NCBI GenBank assembly: GCA_001936135.1
Contig: CP012812.1
Coordinates: 248,001-312,000, forward strand
Length of the DNA stretch: 64,000 bases
DNA from: Saccharomycopsis fibuligera x Saccharomycopsis cf. fibuligera
Taxonomy: Eukaryota; Ascomycota; Saccharomycetes; Ascoideales; Saccharomycopsidaceae
Direction of reading: 5' to 3'
Shown: positions 19,471 to 28,480 of the stretch, in pieces
Layout: every line of letters starts with the position of its first letter
Numbering within the stretch: the stretch's first letter is position 1
Notes under the pieces: generated by a model
The model's input: only the letters and a program-made list of their open reading frames with translations
What the model was told of the DNA's origin: nothing
Databases searched by the model: none
Translations under genes and position numbers: made by a program

Positions 19471-21072
19471 ATGTCATTCCTCAAGCTAAAGGGTGGCCAA
19501 GAAGTTACTAGCTTGCTCAACTATGATATTGTTCCCATGCCACTAAGCAGACGTGTATGGGGTTTTTGGTCCTACGTTTCCTTTTTTGCCATGGGTAACA
19601 TCTCTGTTACCACTTGGTCAGCCGCATCTTCCGTCCTTTCTCTTGGGTTGAGCGTGGGCGAAGGTATGGGGTGTATCATTATTGGCAATTTGTTCATTTC
19701 TACTGCCTATTATTTCGCTAGTGCACCAGGTTACGATTTTCACGTTGGATACACTGTGCTTCAAAGAGTGCTCTTTGGTATCAGAGGCTGCTACTTGGGA
19801 GTGGTTATTAGAATTATCCTCAGTATTGTTTGGTATGGTAGTTATGCTTGGATGGGAGGTGTGCTTCTTGGCAACATCATTTCGTCTTGGTCCTCAAATT
19901 ATTTGAATTTGTCAAATAATTTTCCAGAAGGTATCGAAATGTCAAGAAAAGACCTTATTGGTTTTGTGTTATTTCAGTTGATTCAGCTACCTTTTTTCTA
20001 CTTCAAACCAGAAAGACTTAATATTTTAGTCCACGCTGGCGTCCTTTGCACCTTTTTTGCCATGTTGGGTTTGACTATCTGGGCTGTGGTTTACAATAAT
20101 GGCAACAATGGTCCTTTGATGTCTGTTACCTCTCCTGAAATCTCTTCTTCCTCAGCACATGGTTGGGCATGGATTTATGGTATCACATCTTGGTTCGGAA
20201 GTATTTTGACGTCTATTGTTAATGCTGCCGATTATACCAGATTCACCAAGAAACACCATTCTTCATGGGGTGGGATGTACATTGGTAACTTGGTAATGGG
20301 CACTATCATTCCACTCATGGGTCTTGTTACTACTTCTGCTTTGAAGGATAAATACCAAGAAGAATTATGGAATCCTCCTCAAATTTTAGATCGTATTCTT
20401 ACCGACAACTACACTCCAAAGGCTAGAGCTGGAGTTTTTTTTTGCGCTTTGGGGCTTTTGATGTCTCAGCTTTCAGTTAACGTTATGGGTAATGGTATTG
20501 CCGGTGGTTCAGATTTAGCCGGCTTGGTGCCAAAATACATCAACATCAGAAGAGGTGCCATTATCACTGCGTTGCTAAGTTGGGTGGTCTGTCCATGGAG
20601 ATTTTATAACACTTCCTCCACTTTCTTGACTGTCATGTCTTCATTCTCTGTGTTTTTATCTCCGTTGGCAGGTATCATTATTTGTGAACATTGGGTAAAA
20701 AGAAGAAGATCCATAAAAGTTTCTGACTTGTACACTGCGGACCCATCGGGAGACTATTACTATATTGCTGGCGTCAATTGGCAAAATATGCTTTGGTGGG
20801 TCATTGGTTTTGCTCCAGGTATTCCCGGCTTAGTTAACTCTGCAAATCCTAACATCACAGTCAATAATGGTATCATTAACTACTACCAAGGCAGCTCTCT
20901 ATTTGGATTCTGTATTGCTTTCTTTTTGTGCTATATTAGTGGCTTTGTTTTCAAAGATACCCATGCTAGAGATATTGACGATAAAGATTACTACGGCACA
21001 TTTACTGAGGAAGAAGCAAACAAGTTGAACATAATTCCTTACGATGAAGGCAGTAAAGAGTTATTTGCTTAA
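19471..21072 (+). CDS. NCS1-family transporter of the Thi7 (thiamine / nicotinamide riboside) subgroup, 533 aa
   Basis: This is a plasma-membrane nucleobase-cation-symport-1 permease with about 12 membrane spans. Early motifs WGFWSYVSFFAMGN and TTWSAASSVLSLGLS, the APGYDFHVGYTVLQRVLFGI loop, VWYGSYAWMGG and NAADYTRF follow the S. cerevisiae Thi7/Nrt1/Thi72 pattern. So do SDLAGLVPKYINIRRGA, FYNTSSTFLTVMSSF and the C-terminal DDKDYYGTFTEEEANKLNIIPYDE. Fur4 and Dal4 have different ends. Thi7 carries thiamine and Nrt1 carries nicotinamide riboside. The exact substrate cannot be read from the sequence, so no symbol is given. The promoter carries an unusual tandem repeat array. I saw no TPP riboswitch in the leader. 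Confidence 0.88.
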   Translation: MSFLKLKGGQEVTSLLNYDIVPMPLSRRVWGFWSYVSFFAMGNISVTTWSAASSVLSLGLSVGEGMGCIIIGNLFISTAYYFASAPGYDFHVGYTVLQRVLFGIRGCYLGVVIRIILSIVWYGSYAWMGGVLLGNIISSWSSNYLNLSNNFPEGIEMSRKDLIGFVLFQLIQLPFFYFKPERLNILVHAGVLCTFFAMLGLTIWAVVYNNGNNGPLMSVTSPEISSSSAHGWAWIYGITSWFGSILTSIVNAADYTRFTKKHHSSWGGMYIGNLVMGTIIPLMGLVTTSALKDKYQEELWNPPQILDRILTDNYTPKARAGVFFCALGLLMSQLSVNVMGNGIAGGSDLAGLVPKYINIRRGAIITALLSWVVCPWRFYNTSSTFLTVMSSFSVFLSPLAGIIICEHWVKRRRSIKVSDLYTADPSGDYYYIAGVNWQNMLWWVIGFAPGIPGLVNSANPNITVNNGIINYYQGSSLFGFCIAFFLCYISGFVFKDTHARDIDDKDYYGTFTEEEANKLNIIPYDEGSKELFA

Positions 21073-21789
21073 GTTTCCGCCATAAATTGTTTAGCATAGA
21101 CTCTTTGCTCTTTTCGATTTACATTTCAATAGTTGTTTTCCTCCTTTGTTATTTGTTATTTTTTTTTTTTTTTTTTTTTTTTTGATGCTTTTTTCATTTA
21201 CTTTAATTTTCTGGACACTAGTTGTCTGTATTCATTTTGATAATTCTTTTAGACTTATAGTTTTTATAGTTTGGTTTTATTTGTTATTATTATTAGACCA
21301 TAAACCTTAATTAATTTGTTTTGCTTTTAGTAGTTTGCGTTTCTGATGTTTCTTATTCATTACTCTAGTAAAGCTTACCTTTTACTTTTGGTATTATATC
21401 TCCATTTACGTAGCTATTTCTGGACAAAAGTCTAACGACCTTTCCTAAAAATTAAAATATTCAAGTTATTTCTTCTAAAAAAAAAAAAAAATTATAGCTC
21501 ACAAAGACAGTCTGCCAATAAAGCTAAATATTATTATCTGCAACTGATAACCACTAATTCATAATGGTTGTACGGTTGGTGTAATATAACATCCCGTTAC
21601 GAGCCCGCGAGGTCGATGCGCGTCATCCTGGAAACAGGAAACGCTGAAAATATTCAACTTCGCAAATGGTGTTTGTTGATGAAAATAACCGCTGGCAGCT
21701 GATTATTGTTGTTATTGCTGTCATCACCATTGATTAGTGTCTGGGTGACAAAGTATCAAAACCCAATCAACACAGAATAGTGGGATTTA
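21073..21789. other. Intergenic region between the transporter and ARP8
   Basis: About 700 bases. T-run at about 21161-21183 and A-run at about 21478-21491, probably 3' UTR of the transporter followed by the ARP8 promoter. No gene seen. Confidence 0.45.
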
Positions 21790-24486
21790 ATGTCAGATAA
21801 CGAGAAGGAATCTCAAACTGCCGCTGAAGTGGAATTGGGGCAGGAAAATCTTGAGAATAGTGGAGATCCGGCAGAGGCAGCACCAGCAGGTACTGATGCT
21901 GCTGATGCTGCTGATGCTGCTGATGCCACTGGTGCCAGTGCCACTGCTGATGCCGAAGACATTGCAACAACAACTGGCCAATCTTCACCAGCGCCAAACA
22001 AAAAGAAGAATTCCCAGGCTGGGAAGAAGGTCAGCGAAGAGATTTTGCTTAAGAGAAAATTAGGAAGAATAAAAGCTGCGGAAAATATGGCCAAAAAGAT
22101 CAAAAAGTCTGGGATTGAGAAGGTGGAAAATAATTTATTGAATTCTACATTTCGTCCAGTTCCTTTAATCAATCAAAAGAATTATTATACTGACTACTTG
22201 AAAAAGGATGACCAAATCACAATCATAAGGCAAAGAAAACAGCTTTCTAATGTGAAAAAAGGAAGACGTTCTAATTTGGACAAACAAAAAGATCTCAAAG
22301 AGAAAGCATTGAAAGCAGAAGGCAAAAGTGGTACGCCACTTGATCTTGATGAAGATGATGACGATGATAATGATGATGACGATGAAGGAACTCCAGCTGT
22401 GGGTGGTGGTGGCACTACTGGTACAACGCCTGCTGATGGCGCATCTAGCGATGGTACTGCTGCTGCTTCTGCTACTGAAGTCGCTGAACCTGGTAGTACT
22501 GCCACTGCTGCTGAGAACGCTGAAAAAGCAGCTAAAAAGTTACAAACAATTGTTATTCACCCAGGCTCAAGGAACATTAGAATTGGGTTTGTCAACGATG
22601 CATATCCTAAAACCATACCGAATGTAATTGCTGTTCCTAATCATGATCCTGAATACGAATCTAAGATTGAATTGCTACCTAAACGTAAAATTTCAGACTC
22701 CATCAAAAACAGCAAAAAGGAACAAGATGAAACTGTTTTATTTGGAGATAGTTTCAACTCTGCTAAAAAAACAGTGGTGAGAGATTTTAAAGAAAGAATG
22801 AGATACTACAAGCGCAGAATTTTGCCAAATTCCAATGAAACAGTGAAAAATTTCAATAAAAAGGTACAATCAGAAGTGATTTTGGACCTTAATGATCCTC
22901 ATAAAATTGATTGGATTGATGATAATGATGATAAGGTTAAAAATGCCAAGTACTTGGTTGGTGAAGAAGCTTTAAAACTCGCAAAGCAGCAAAAATTCAG
23001 GTTACGCTATCCTATCAAAAATGGGAAATTCAACGAAGATGAGCAAGATTACCAATCGCCGGCTGAATTGGTTGGCGATATTCAAATAATCATTACTGAA
23101 ATCCTCAAAAAGCAACTAAATGTCGCTCATCGCGAATTTTGCAACTATAACACTGTCGTGATTATTCCAGATTTGTATGATAAAGGGTATGTGGAAACGT
23201 GGATTTCGTTGGTTCTTCAAATGAATTTTAATGCAGTATCAGTTCTTCAAGAATCAGTTGCTGCCACATTTGGAGCTGGTGTTTCCCAGGCATGTGTAAT
23301 CGATATTGGCGCACAAACTACTTCGATTTCCTGTATTGATGAAGGTATGATCATCAATGATTCTAGAGTGAGATTAGATTATGGTGGTGATGATATCACA
23401 AATGTGTTTACCAAATTGCTATTGCAGTCTAATTTCCCATATTCAAATATTAACTTGAGCAGAAGTGCTGATTTGCAGCTTGCTAATAACTTGAAGGAAA
23501 AATTTACTACTTTCCAAGATGCCAACGTTGCCATTCAGTTATATGATTTTACCAAAAGAGTGCCAAACGAAAAAACGGAAAAGTTTCAGTTCAAAGTGTT
23601 TGACGAAGTAATGCTTTCACCAATGGGTCTTTTTTATCCTGAGCTCTTTCAACTTGACAAACCGGAAGAAGGTTCGGAAAAATTGAAAGTCAAACAACTG
23701 ACAAATAGAATTTTTCCTAAATCTATTGATCCGTATACGGGCAAACCTAATAACCCTACTTCATTATCATTTAAAAATGTGCTAAATAATTTACTCTTCA
23801 CTGATCAACCGGATGAAGAAATTGTCAAGCAGTTAATATTGAGTAAAAGTGAAGATATGAACCCAAACAATTTGAACTTGAAGAAAAATGAGCTTAGTAG
23901 GGATGAAGAGCTCAAAGTCTCCACGGGTAAATTAGACTTAGCAATTATTGAATCCATAGCCAACGCATGCAAAAATGACTTGAGCAATGCAAAGAAATTT
24001 TATGAAAATTTGCTTATTGTCGGTGGCGTGGCAAAGACACCATCTCTTGACTTGATCCTAACTGATAGAATCAACATCTGGAGACCCCGGATTCTTTCAA
24101 TCAGCAATATTTACGAAATTTTGAAAAAAATCAATGAGGAATTCCTCGTCAAGAAGCAGCAATTGTCAGAAAGTCTTAGCAATAGCAATAACAGTACCAA
24201 TGGTCAAGGGGATGCTAACAAAGCAGAAAAATTCGATGAAGAGTCAATCAAATTGTTAGAATCAGTAATCAGTAAACACTTACCCAAATTAGTTGATTCG
24301 GCACCCTTGAGTAATACTATTGAAGTGCTATCACCGCCAAGAGATCTAGATCCTCAAATTCTCACTTGGAAAGGTGGCGCTGTTTTTGCTCGGTTGAAAA
24401 TTGTTCAAGAATTATGGATAACTCAAGCAGATTGGGATTTGTTGGGTAGCAGAACATTGCATTATAAAGTGTTGTTTAGTTATTGA
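21790..24486 (+). CDS. ARP8: Actin-related protein Arp8 of the INO80 chromatin remodeller, 898 aa
   Basis: After a disordered N-terminus (Ala/Asp/Gly/Thr repeats at about 35-60 and an Asp run near 183-198), the conserved Arp8 region begins with RKLGRIKAAENMAKKIKKSG and FRPVPLINQKNYYTDYLKKDDQ. The actin fold follows: TIVIHPGSRNIRIGFVNDAYPKTIPNVIA (phosphate-1 side, about 252-280), MRYYKRRILPNSNETV, the ACVIDIGAQTTSISCIDEG phosphate-2 motif (about 498-517) and LIVGGVAKTPSLDLILTDRI near the C-terminus. Large inserts are normal for Arp8 (S. cerevisiae 881 aa). In INO80, Arp8 with Arp4 and actin sits on the HSA helix of Ino80 and senses extranucleosomal DNA. The start is the first ATG, 18 bases after an in-frame stop. 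Confidence 0.94.
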   Translation: MSDNEKESQTAAEVELGQENLENSGDPAEAAPAGTDAADAADAADATGASATADAEDIATTTGQSSPAPNKKKNSQAGKKVSEEILLKRKLGRIKAAENMAKKIKKSGIEKVENNLLNSTFRPVPLINQKNYYTDYLKKDDQITIIRQRKQLSNVKKGRRSNLDKQKDLKEKALKAEGKSGTPLDLDEDDDDDNDDDDEGTPAVGGGGTTGTTPADGASSDGTAAASATEVAEPGSTATAAENAEKAAKKLQTIVIHPGSRNIRIGFVNDAYPKTIPNVIAVPNHDPEYESKIELLPKRKISDSIKNSKKEQDETVLFGDSFNSAKKTVVRDFKERMRYYKRRILPNSNETVKNFNKKVQSEVILDLNDPHKIDWIDDNDDKVKNAKYLVGEEALKLAKQQKFRLRYPIKNGKFNEDEQDYQSPAELVGDIQIIITEILKKQLNVAHREFCNYNTVVIIPDLYDKGYVETWISLVLQMNFNAVSVLQESVAATFGAGVSQACVIDIGAQTTSISCIDEGMIINDSRVRLDYGGDDITNVFTKLLLQSNFPYSNINLSRSADLQLANNLKEKFTTFQDANVAIQLYDFTKRVPNEKTEKFQFKVFDEVMLSPMGLFYPELFQLDKPEEGSEKLKVKQLTNRIFPKSIDPYTGKPNNPTSLSFKNVLNNLLFTDQPDEEIVKQLILSKSEDMNPNNLNLKKNELSRDEELKVSTGKLDLAIIESIANACKNDLSNAKKFYENLLIVGGVAKTPSLDLILTDRINIWRPRILSISNIYEILKKINEEFLVKKQQLSESLSNSNNSTNGQGDANKAEKFDEESIKLLESVISKHLPKLVDSAPLSNTIEVLSPPRDLDPQILTWKGGAVFARLKIVQELWITQADWDLLGSRTLHYKVLFSY

Positions 24487-25303
24487 TCCATGGCAGGAAT
24501 TATGTCAAGTAGGTTAGCTTTTATGGGATGTGATAGGTGAGCTAGGATGTACAGTATTTGGTTCATTAACCTTTTTATTTTTAATGTATTCTTGTGTTTT
24601 TGTATTTATAAGCGAAGTACTATTGTATTTTTACAGTTTGGCGAGTAAAGGTGAGACCTCTTGTCGATTATGATAAAATAACTAGCTCAGAGGAAAGCAT
24701 TTTTGGCCAGTAGTGAAATCAAGAAAGTATCAATACTTCGGTGTTAGTGATGGAGACGAATTAGGCGATAAAGTATCAGGTATATAATTGAATAAAAAAA
24801 ACAGGACCATCACTTCTGATTAAATAGTTTCTTTAGGAACTGTTGACATACAACGGATAACTTGATAGGAAATAAGAAAGAAAGGAAGGAATTGATAGCA
24901 AAGTAAGAAGGTGAGTATATAAAAAAAAAAAAAAAAAAAAAAAAATAGGAAAGGAGTACGATGGTAAGAGTCAAGTGTAAGAGAATTTGGTGTACTGAAC
25001 GTAGACTTATATTGCAATCCCAGTATTATTAAAATTCGACGCTTGTTTTTATTAACTAAAAGTTTTAAAGTTACCTAAGTGAAGATAAAATACACAAAAA
25101 ATTGAATAAATGAAGAAATTTAATTGCTTGAAATGAAAACAGCTGAACGCAAAAAAAATCATTGAACAATTGAAAATCTATACCCCAGATACAACACACA
25201 TTGAATAAGTAGCAGCAATATATAAGCAAACATGATAACATAAATAGTAAATTTAAGATAAGTAAAGTAAAGCAAAGTAAAGTAAAGTAAAGATAAGAAG
25301 TAA

Positions 25304-25358
<55 letters not shown>

Positions 25359-25667
25359 GAACTAAACAAACATGATAAAAGGCGGAAAATGGAAAATGGA
25401 AAATAGTAATGGACAACAATAAATGAAACAAAAAGTAAGTACAAAAAATAAAAATAAAATAAAAAAAGAATAAAAAAAGGTATATGACAGATTAAGAAAA
25501 AGCGATGGATAAGCTGAAATAAGCACAATGATGTATGGGAAAGAGGTGACGAGAGTACGTTTTCACCTTATAATCATGCAAAGTTTCAAGCAGCATTCAT
25601 ACGAGCAGTATTATTCCCCGAGCCGATTCATGGTTTACAAGAAGTTCTCTTCGAAGCATTGGCGTTA
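24487..25667. other. Convergent intergenic region rich in A homopolymers
   Basis: About 1.2 kb of AT-rich DNA with an A-run near 24919-24945, AGTAA-type short repeats at about 25258-25305 and a 47-base A-run at 25307-25353. Open frames here are low complexity. No gene supported. Confidence 0.5.
25307..25353. repeat. Poly-A tract, 47 bases
   Basis: An uninterrupted run of A on the + strand directly after imperfect AAGTA repeats. It lies between convergent genes and would stiffen DNA and exclude nucleosomes. Its exact length may vary or be a sequencing artefact. Confidence 0.9.
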
Positions 25668-26252
25668 TTATTTGGTGGCTCCATTAACTGCATTATTCAA
25701 GTTAACTGCAGACCCGGCCTTCGACAATGGCCTACTTGGATATCTATCATCCTTAGGGTCAAACGGATTCAAGCTTCCTCTCGACAAATTGATCTGAGAA
25801 GCAGCTGGCGAGCCTGCTGATGATGCTGGATAACCAGAATTTCTAATACTTCCAGGGTATCCACCAGGAGGATAAAGACCCGATTTAGTATCTGCATGAG
25901 GATTGATAGTACTCAAATTGTCAGTGGAGTCATTATTGATCATTGAATGATTATTATAAGCCGGTGGAGGATACACTGGCATTTCATTAGTATTTATATA
26001 TTCTTCATAATTTTTGTAAAAATCTGGATCATTTTGAAACTCTTTTTCCTCTTTTTTGTTGACTTTGTAGGCTCTGATGGCTAATCCACCCAATACTGCA
26101 CCCACTACAATAACTGGAATTGCAATGGCCACTCCAAGTTCACCACCGCTCAATACGGATGGCGTTTCACATTCTGAAGAGCTGCCCTTACAGTCACTTC
26201 TTTTGGTCAATAAGAATGCGGAATATTCTAAAGCTCTTTTTGCAAAAGTCAT
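25668..26252 (-). CDS. Single-span membrane protein with PPxY motif, Skg6/Tos2-like, 194 aa
   Basis: A short N-terminal segment with two Cys (21, 28) precedes one strong transmembrane helix (about 39-60, GELGVAIAIPVIVVGAVLGG) and a basic stop-transfer stretch (YKVNKKEEKEF). The next part carries NDPDF (74-78), a motif often seen just after the membrane helix in the Skg6/Tos2 group of fungal membrane proteins, then PPPAY (95-99), which contains a PPxY core for WW-domain (Rsp5-type) ubiquitin ligases. The tail is Ser/Pro/Gly/Asn-rich and disordered. There is no clear signal peptide, so the helix may act as signal anchor. Family likeness is moderate and function is unknown. In S. cerevisiae, Skg6/Tos2 sit at sites of polarised growth. 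Confidence 0.7.
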   Translation of the reverse strand: MTFAKRALEYSAFLLTKRSDCKGSSSECETPSVLSGGELGVAIAIPVIVVGAVLGGLAIRAYKVNKKEEKEFQNDPDFYKNYEEYINTNEMPVYPPPAYNNHSMINNDSTDNLSTINPHADTKSGLYPPGGYPGSIRNSGYPASSAGSPAASQINLSRGSLNPFDPKDDRYPSRPLSKAGSAVNLNNAVNGATK

Positions 26253-26782
26253 GATGATTATATGTTGAGTTTTGAGTAAGTTGTTTAGGTGTACTGGAAG
26301 TTTAATTTGGATTGAGTTTTCAACTAATTAGGCAAATGATTTGGATGAATGAGTGTGTACTTTGTTGGTTGGAAATTGAACGAGAGTTTGTGTCAGTTAA
26401 ACTATTTCCTTCAAATTGTAGTATTTTTTACTTTGAACTTGACAGTATTTGAACAATAATAGAACAATAATAGATAATATCTGTGCAAAGGCGTTGGATC
26501 AAAATCAGTTAAATAATAAGAAATATGTGAGAAAACAATAAAATTCAGGAGTCGCGCACACAATAAAAACTAACAAAAGAAAAGAGAGCAGAAAAAATAA
26601 AAATAAGATTAGAGTGAGTGCTTTCTGTAAATAACTTAGATGTACAACAGGCACGAATGATAGAGACACGCAGAGTAGAAAGAATTCAGAAAAGAGATGA
26701 TGAGTGTAAGCTTAAAGGAGAGAAGACGAGCTAGCGAGAGATGTGGTCAAAATGGTGCTACTGCTGCTGCTGAAGATTGAAA

Positions 26783-26783
<1 letters not shown>

Positions 26784-26819
<36 letters not shown>
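26784..26819. repeat. Poly-A tract, 36 bases
   Basis: Uninterrupted A-run on the + strand, about 90 bases before the (AC)n microsatellite. Confidence 0.9.
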
Positions 26820-26824
<5 letters not shown>

Positions 26825-26910
26825 AGTAAAAACGAGATGAATATGTCCGTAAGTAAAGATAACTGAGCTGGGGACCCGAAGAAGACCACTTGTTCCAGAG
26901 CCGCGTGGTT

Positions 26911-26911
<1 letters not shown>

Positions 26912-26991
<80 letters not shown>
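26912..26991. repeat. (AC)n dinucleotide microsatellite, about 40 units
   Basis: Eighty bases of perfect alternating A and C, following GTGGTTG and ending CGCAG. Such alternating purine-pyrimidine tracts can adopt Z-DNA and are length-polymorphic. Confidence 0.95.
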
Positions 26992-26994
<3 letters not shown>

Positions 26995-27263
26995 GTACAA
27001 TCTAGGCTGGCACAGTTTCCACCCACCAGCCAGTACTGACCATCTATTGAGAACCCTCTCTAACCATGCAGCATTTTTCTTGTTTTTTTCTTGTTTTTTT
27101 AAACGTTTTAAACTCTTTTGTTTCCTCCTTTGGGCGCGCTTAGTGCATCGCTTAGCATTGTTTTGCATCTCTTAGCGTCTGAGTGCGCTATCAGTCATGT
27201 GATGATGTTCAAGTGATGCTAGCAGGCTCATGCATGTACACACATGCTAGTTTAGTGGCGAGC

Positions 27264-27277
27264 CTACTTTAAAGTAG
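27264..27277. repeat. Perfect 14-base palindrome
   Basis: CTACTTTAAAGTAG. Nearby (27226-27250) is an inverted pair of GCATGT-type words around TACACA. It may be a dimer-binding site in the promoter of the gene at 27553 or the one at 25668. Confidence 0.6.
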
Positions 27278-27552
27278 ATTTTAGCTTACGAGCTAGCTTC
27301 CTAGTATAGTGATCGAAAAACGGTCGAGAATCAGCCACGATAGGATAGGGGTCCTAGAAAATCTACACTGGTAGCAATGAAAACCACTAAAGGAAACAGA
27401 TATTCTCGAATAGAATTACAAAATGCGAATAGGCTACATACGGGAAAAGCAACTGGTAGTAGCACAAACTAAGGCCAGAGAAGAAAATGGAGCCCAAAGT
27501 CATGTAATATATTGAAGACACTCATCGGCCGATTGATAAAAAAATTCACGGC

Positions 27553-28020
27553 TTATAATTTATTCTTCATCAAGCTAATGAGTGGAGCAATGTCATCCTT
27601 GGTGATCTCAATATTGGCCGCTTCCATTTCACGTTTGATTTTCTGCACACCTTGTTGCACGTCAGCATCACTCATAATCTTAATCATTTCCATGAATGAA
27701 GGCTGACTGTCTGAAGAAATGCCTTTGTGAAGTCCCTTATCTGCGAGGATTTGACTCAAGTTATGATATGCTTCAAGCACTTTTGGGCTCGACTTGATCT
27801 TGTTTGTGATTTCTTGGAGCCTAAGTTGAACAAATTCTTGACTGTTGTCTGGAGATGAGGTGGCGTAGCTTCTGACACTCTGTCCGTGACTTTGCTGTTT
27901 TTGCTGCTGCACAGTGAGGGTTGTAAGTCTTGATTGGATTGATAATGTTGGTATTCTTGAGATTTTGAATGCGGATGCAAATCTCTGAACGGCAATTGAT
28001 CTGGTATTGTTGAGAAACAT
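27553..28020 (-). CDS. Small predicted mitochondrial protein, unknown function, 155 aa
   Basis: The first 50 residues (MFLNNTRSIAVQRFASAFKISRI...) are rich in Arg, Ser and hydrophobics, with no acidic residue and an RSYATSS segment, a likely matrix-targeting sequence. The mature part (about 58-155) is all-helical and charged, with LRLQEITNKIKSSPKVLEAY, LADKGL, PSFMEMIKIMSDADV and a C-terminal ITKDDIAPLISLMKNKL. There is no transmembrane segment. I do not recognise the family. The start is the first ATG of the frame. Its compact conserved-looking helices suggest a real gene, probably a small matrix factor. Confidence 0.7.
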   Translation of the reverse strand: MFLNNTRSIAVQRFASAFKISRIPTLSIQSRLTTLTVQQQKQQSHGQSVRSYATSSPDNSQEFVQLRLQEITNKIKSSPKVLEAYHNLSQILADKGLHKGISSDSQPSFMEMIKIMSDADVQQGVQKIKREMEAANIEITKDDIAPLISLMKNKL

Positions 28021-28480
28021 CTTGAAAAGGTGCTTAATTGAATGTTGTTGTACCGCGGTTGCTTTTTGTTAATATTATATGAAAATTCTTTCCTGCTTCT
28101 TTTATGATAACAAAACAGTATATTGTTGTAGATGTAGATATAGCAATCAGACCAATGGTGTCACTTGCCCCACACCCGGATAACTCACCTTACAGTGCCG
28201 TCGTCGAATTGGTTTTCGAGCGATTGTAAGCAGCAACGATTTTGTCTAACCGTTTTTAAGGGGTTTCCCGGACAAGCATGATGCAGCGATAGCCACAACA
28301 TGCATCAGACACACCAAAGCCAGCTAGATGTCTACCGTTTTGTTACAAAATGCCCAATTTTTATCAGCAACGAAATACGCAGTTGATTGCTGATTACTAA
28401 AAAATTAAAAATAAAAAGAAAAGAAAAAAGCTAAAAAATTCATAACGTCGTAATTATATTCAACTCAAACCCCAACTATA
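28021..28480. other. Intergenic region between two minus-strand genes
   Basis: About 460 bases between the mitochondrial protein gene and the zinc-cluster gene on the same strand. No gene or strong motif seen. Confidence 0.4.

Larger units (their letters stand above)
26253..27552. other. Divergent-side intergenic region with microsatellites
   Basis: About 1.3 kb with no supportable gene. It contains a 36-base A-run (26784-26819), a long (AC)n microsatellite (26912-26991) and a 14-base palindrome (27264-27277). Long open frames over the microsatellite encode only alternating Thr-His or Cys-Val and are artefacts. Confidence 0.55.

Noticed and set aside
26712-27175. Open frames over the (AC)n repeat
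   Set aside because: They code only for Cys-Val or Thr-His repeats and Phe runs. Product of simple repeats, not genes.
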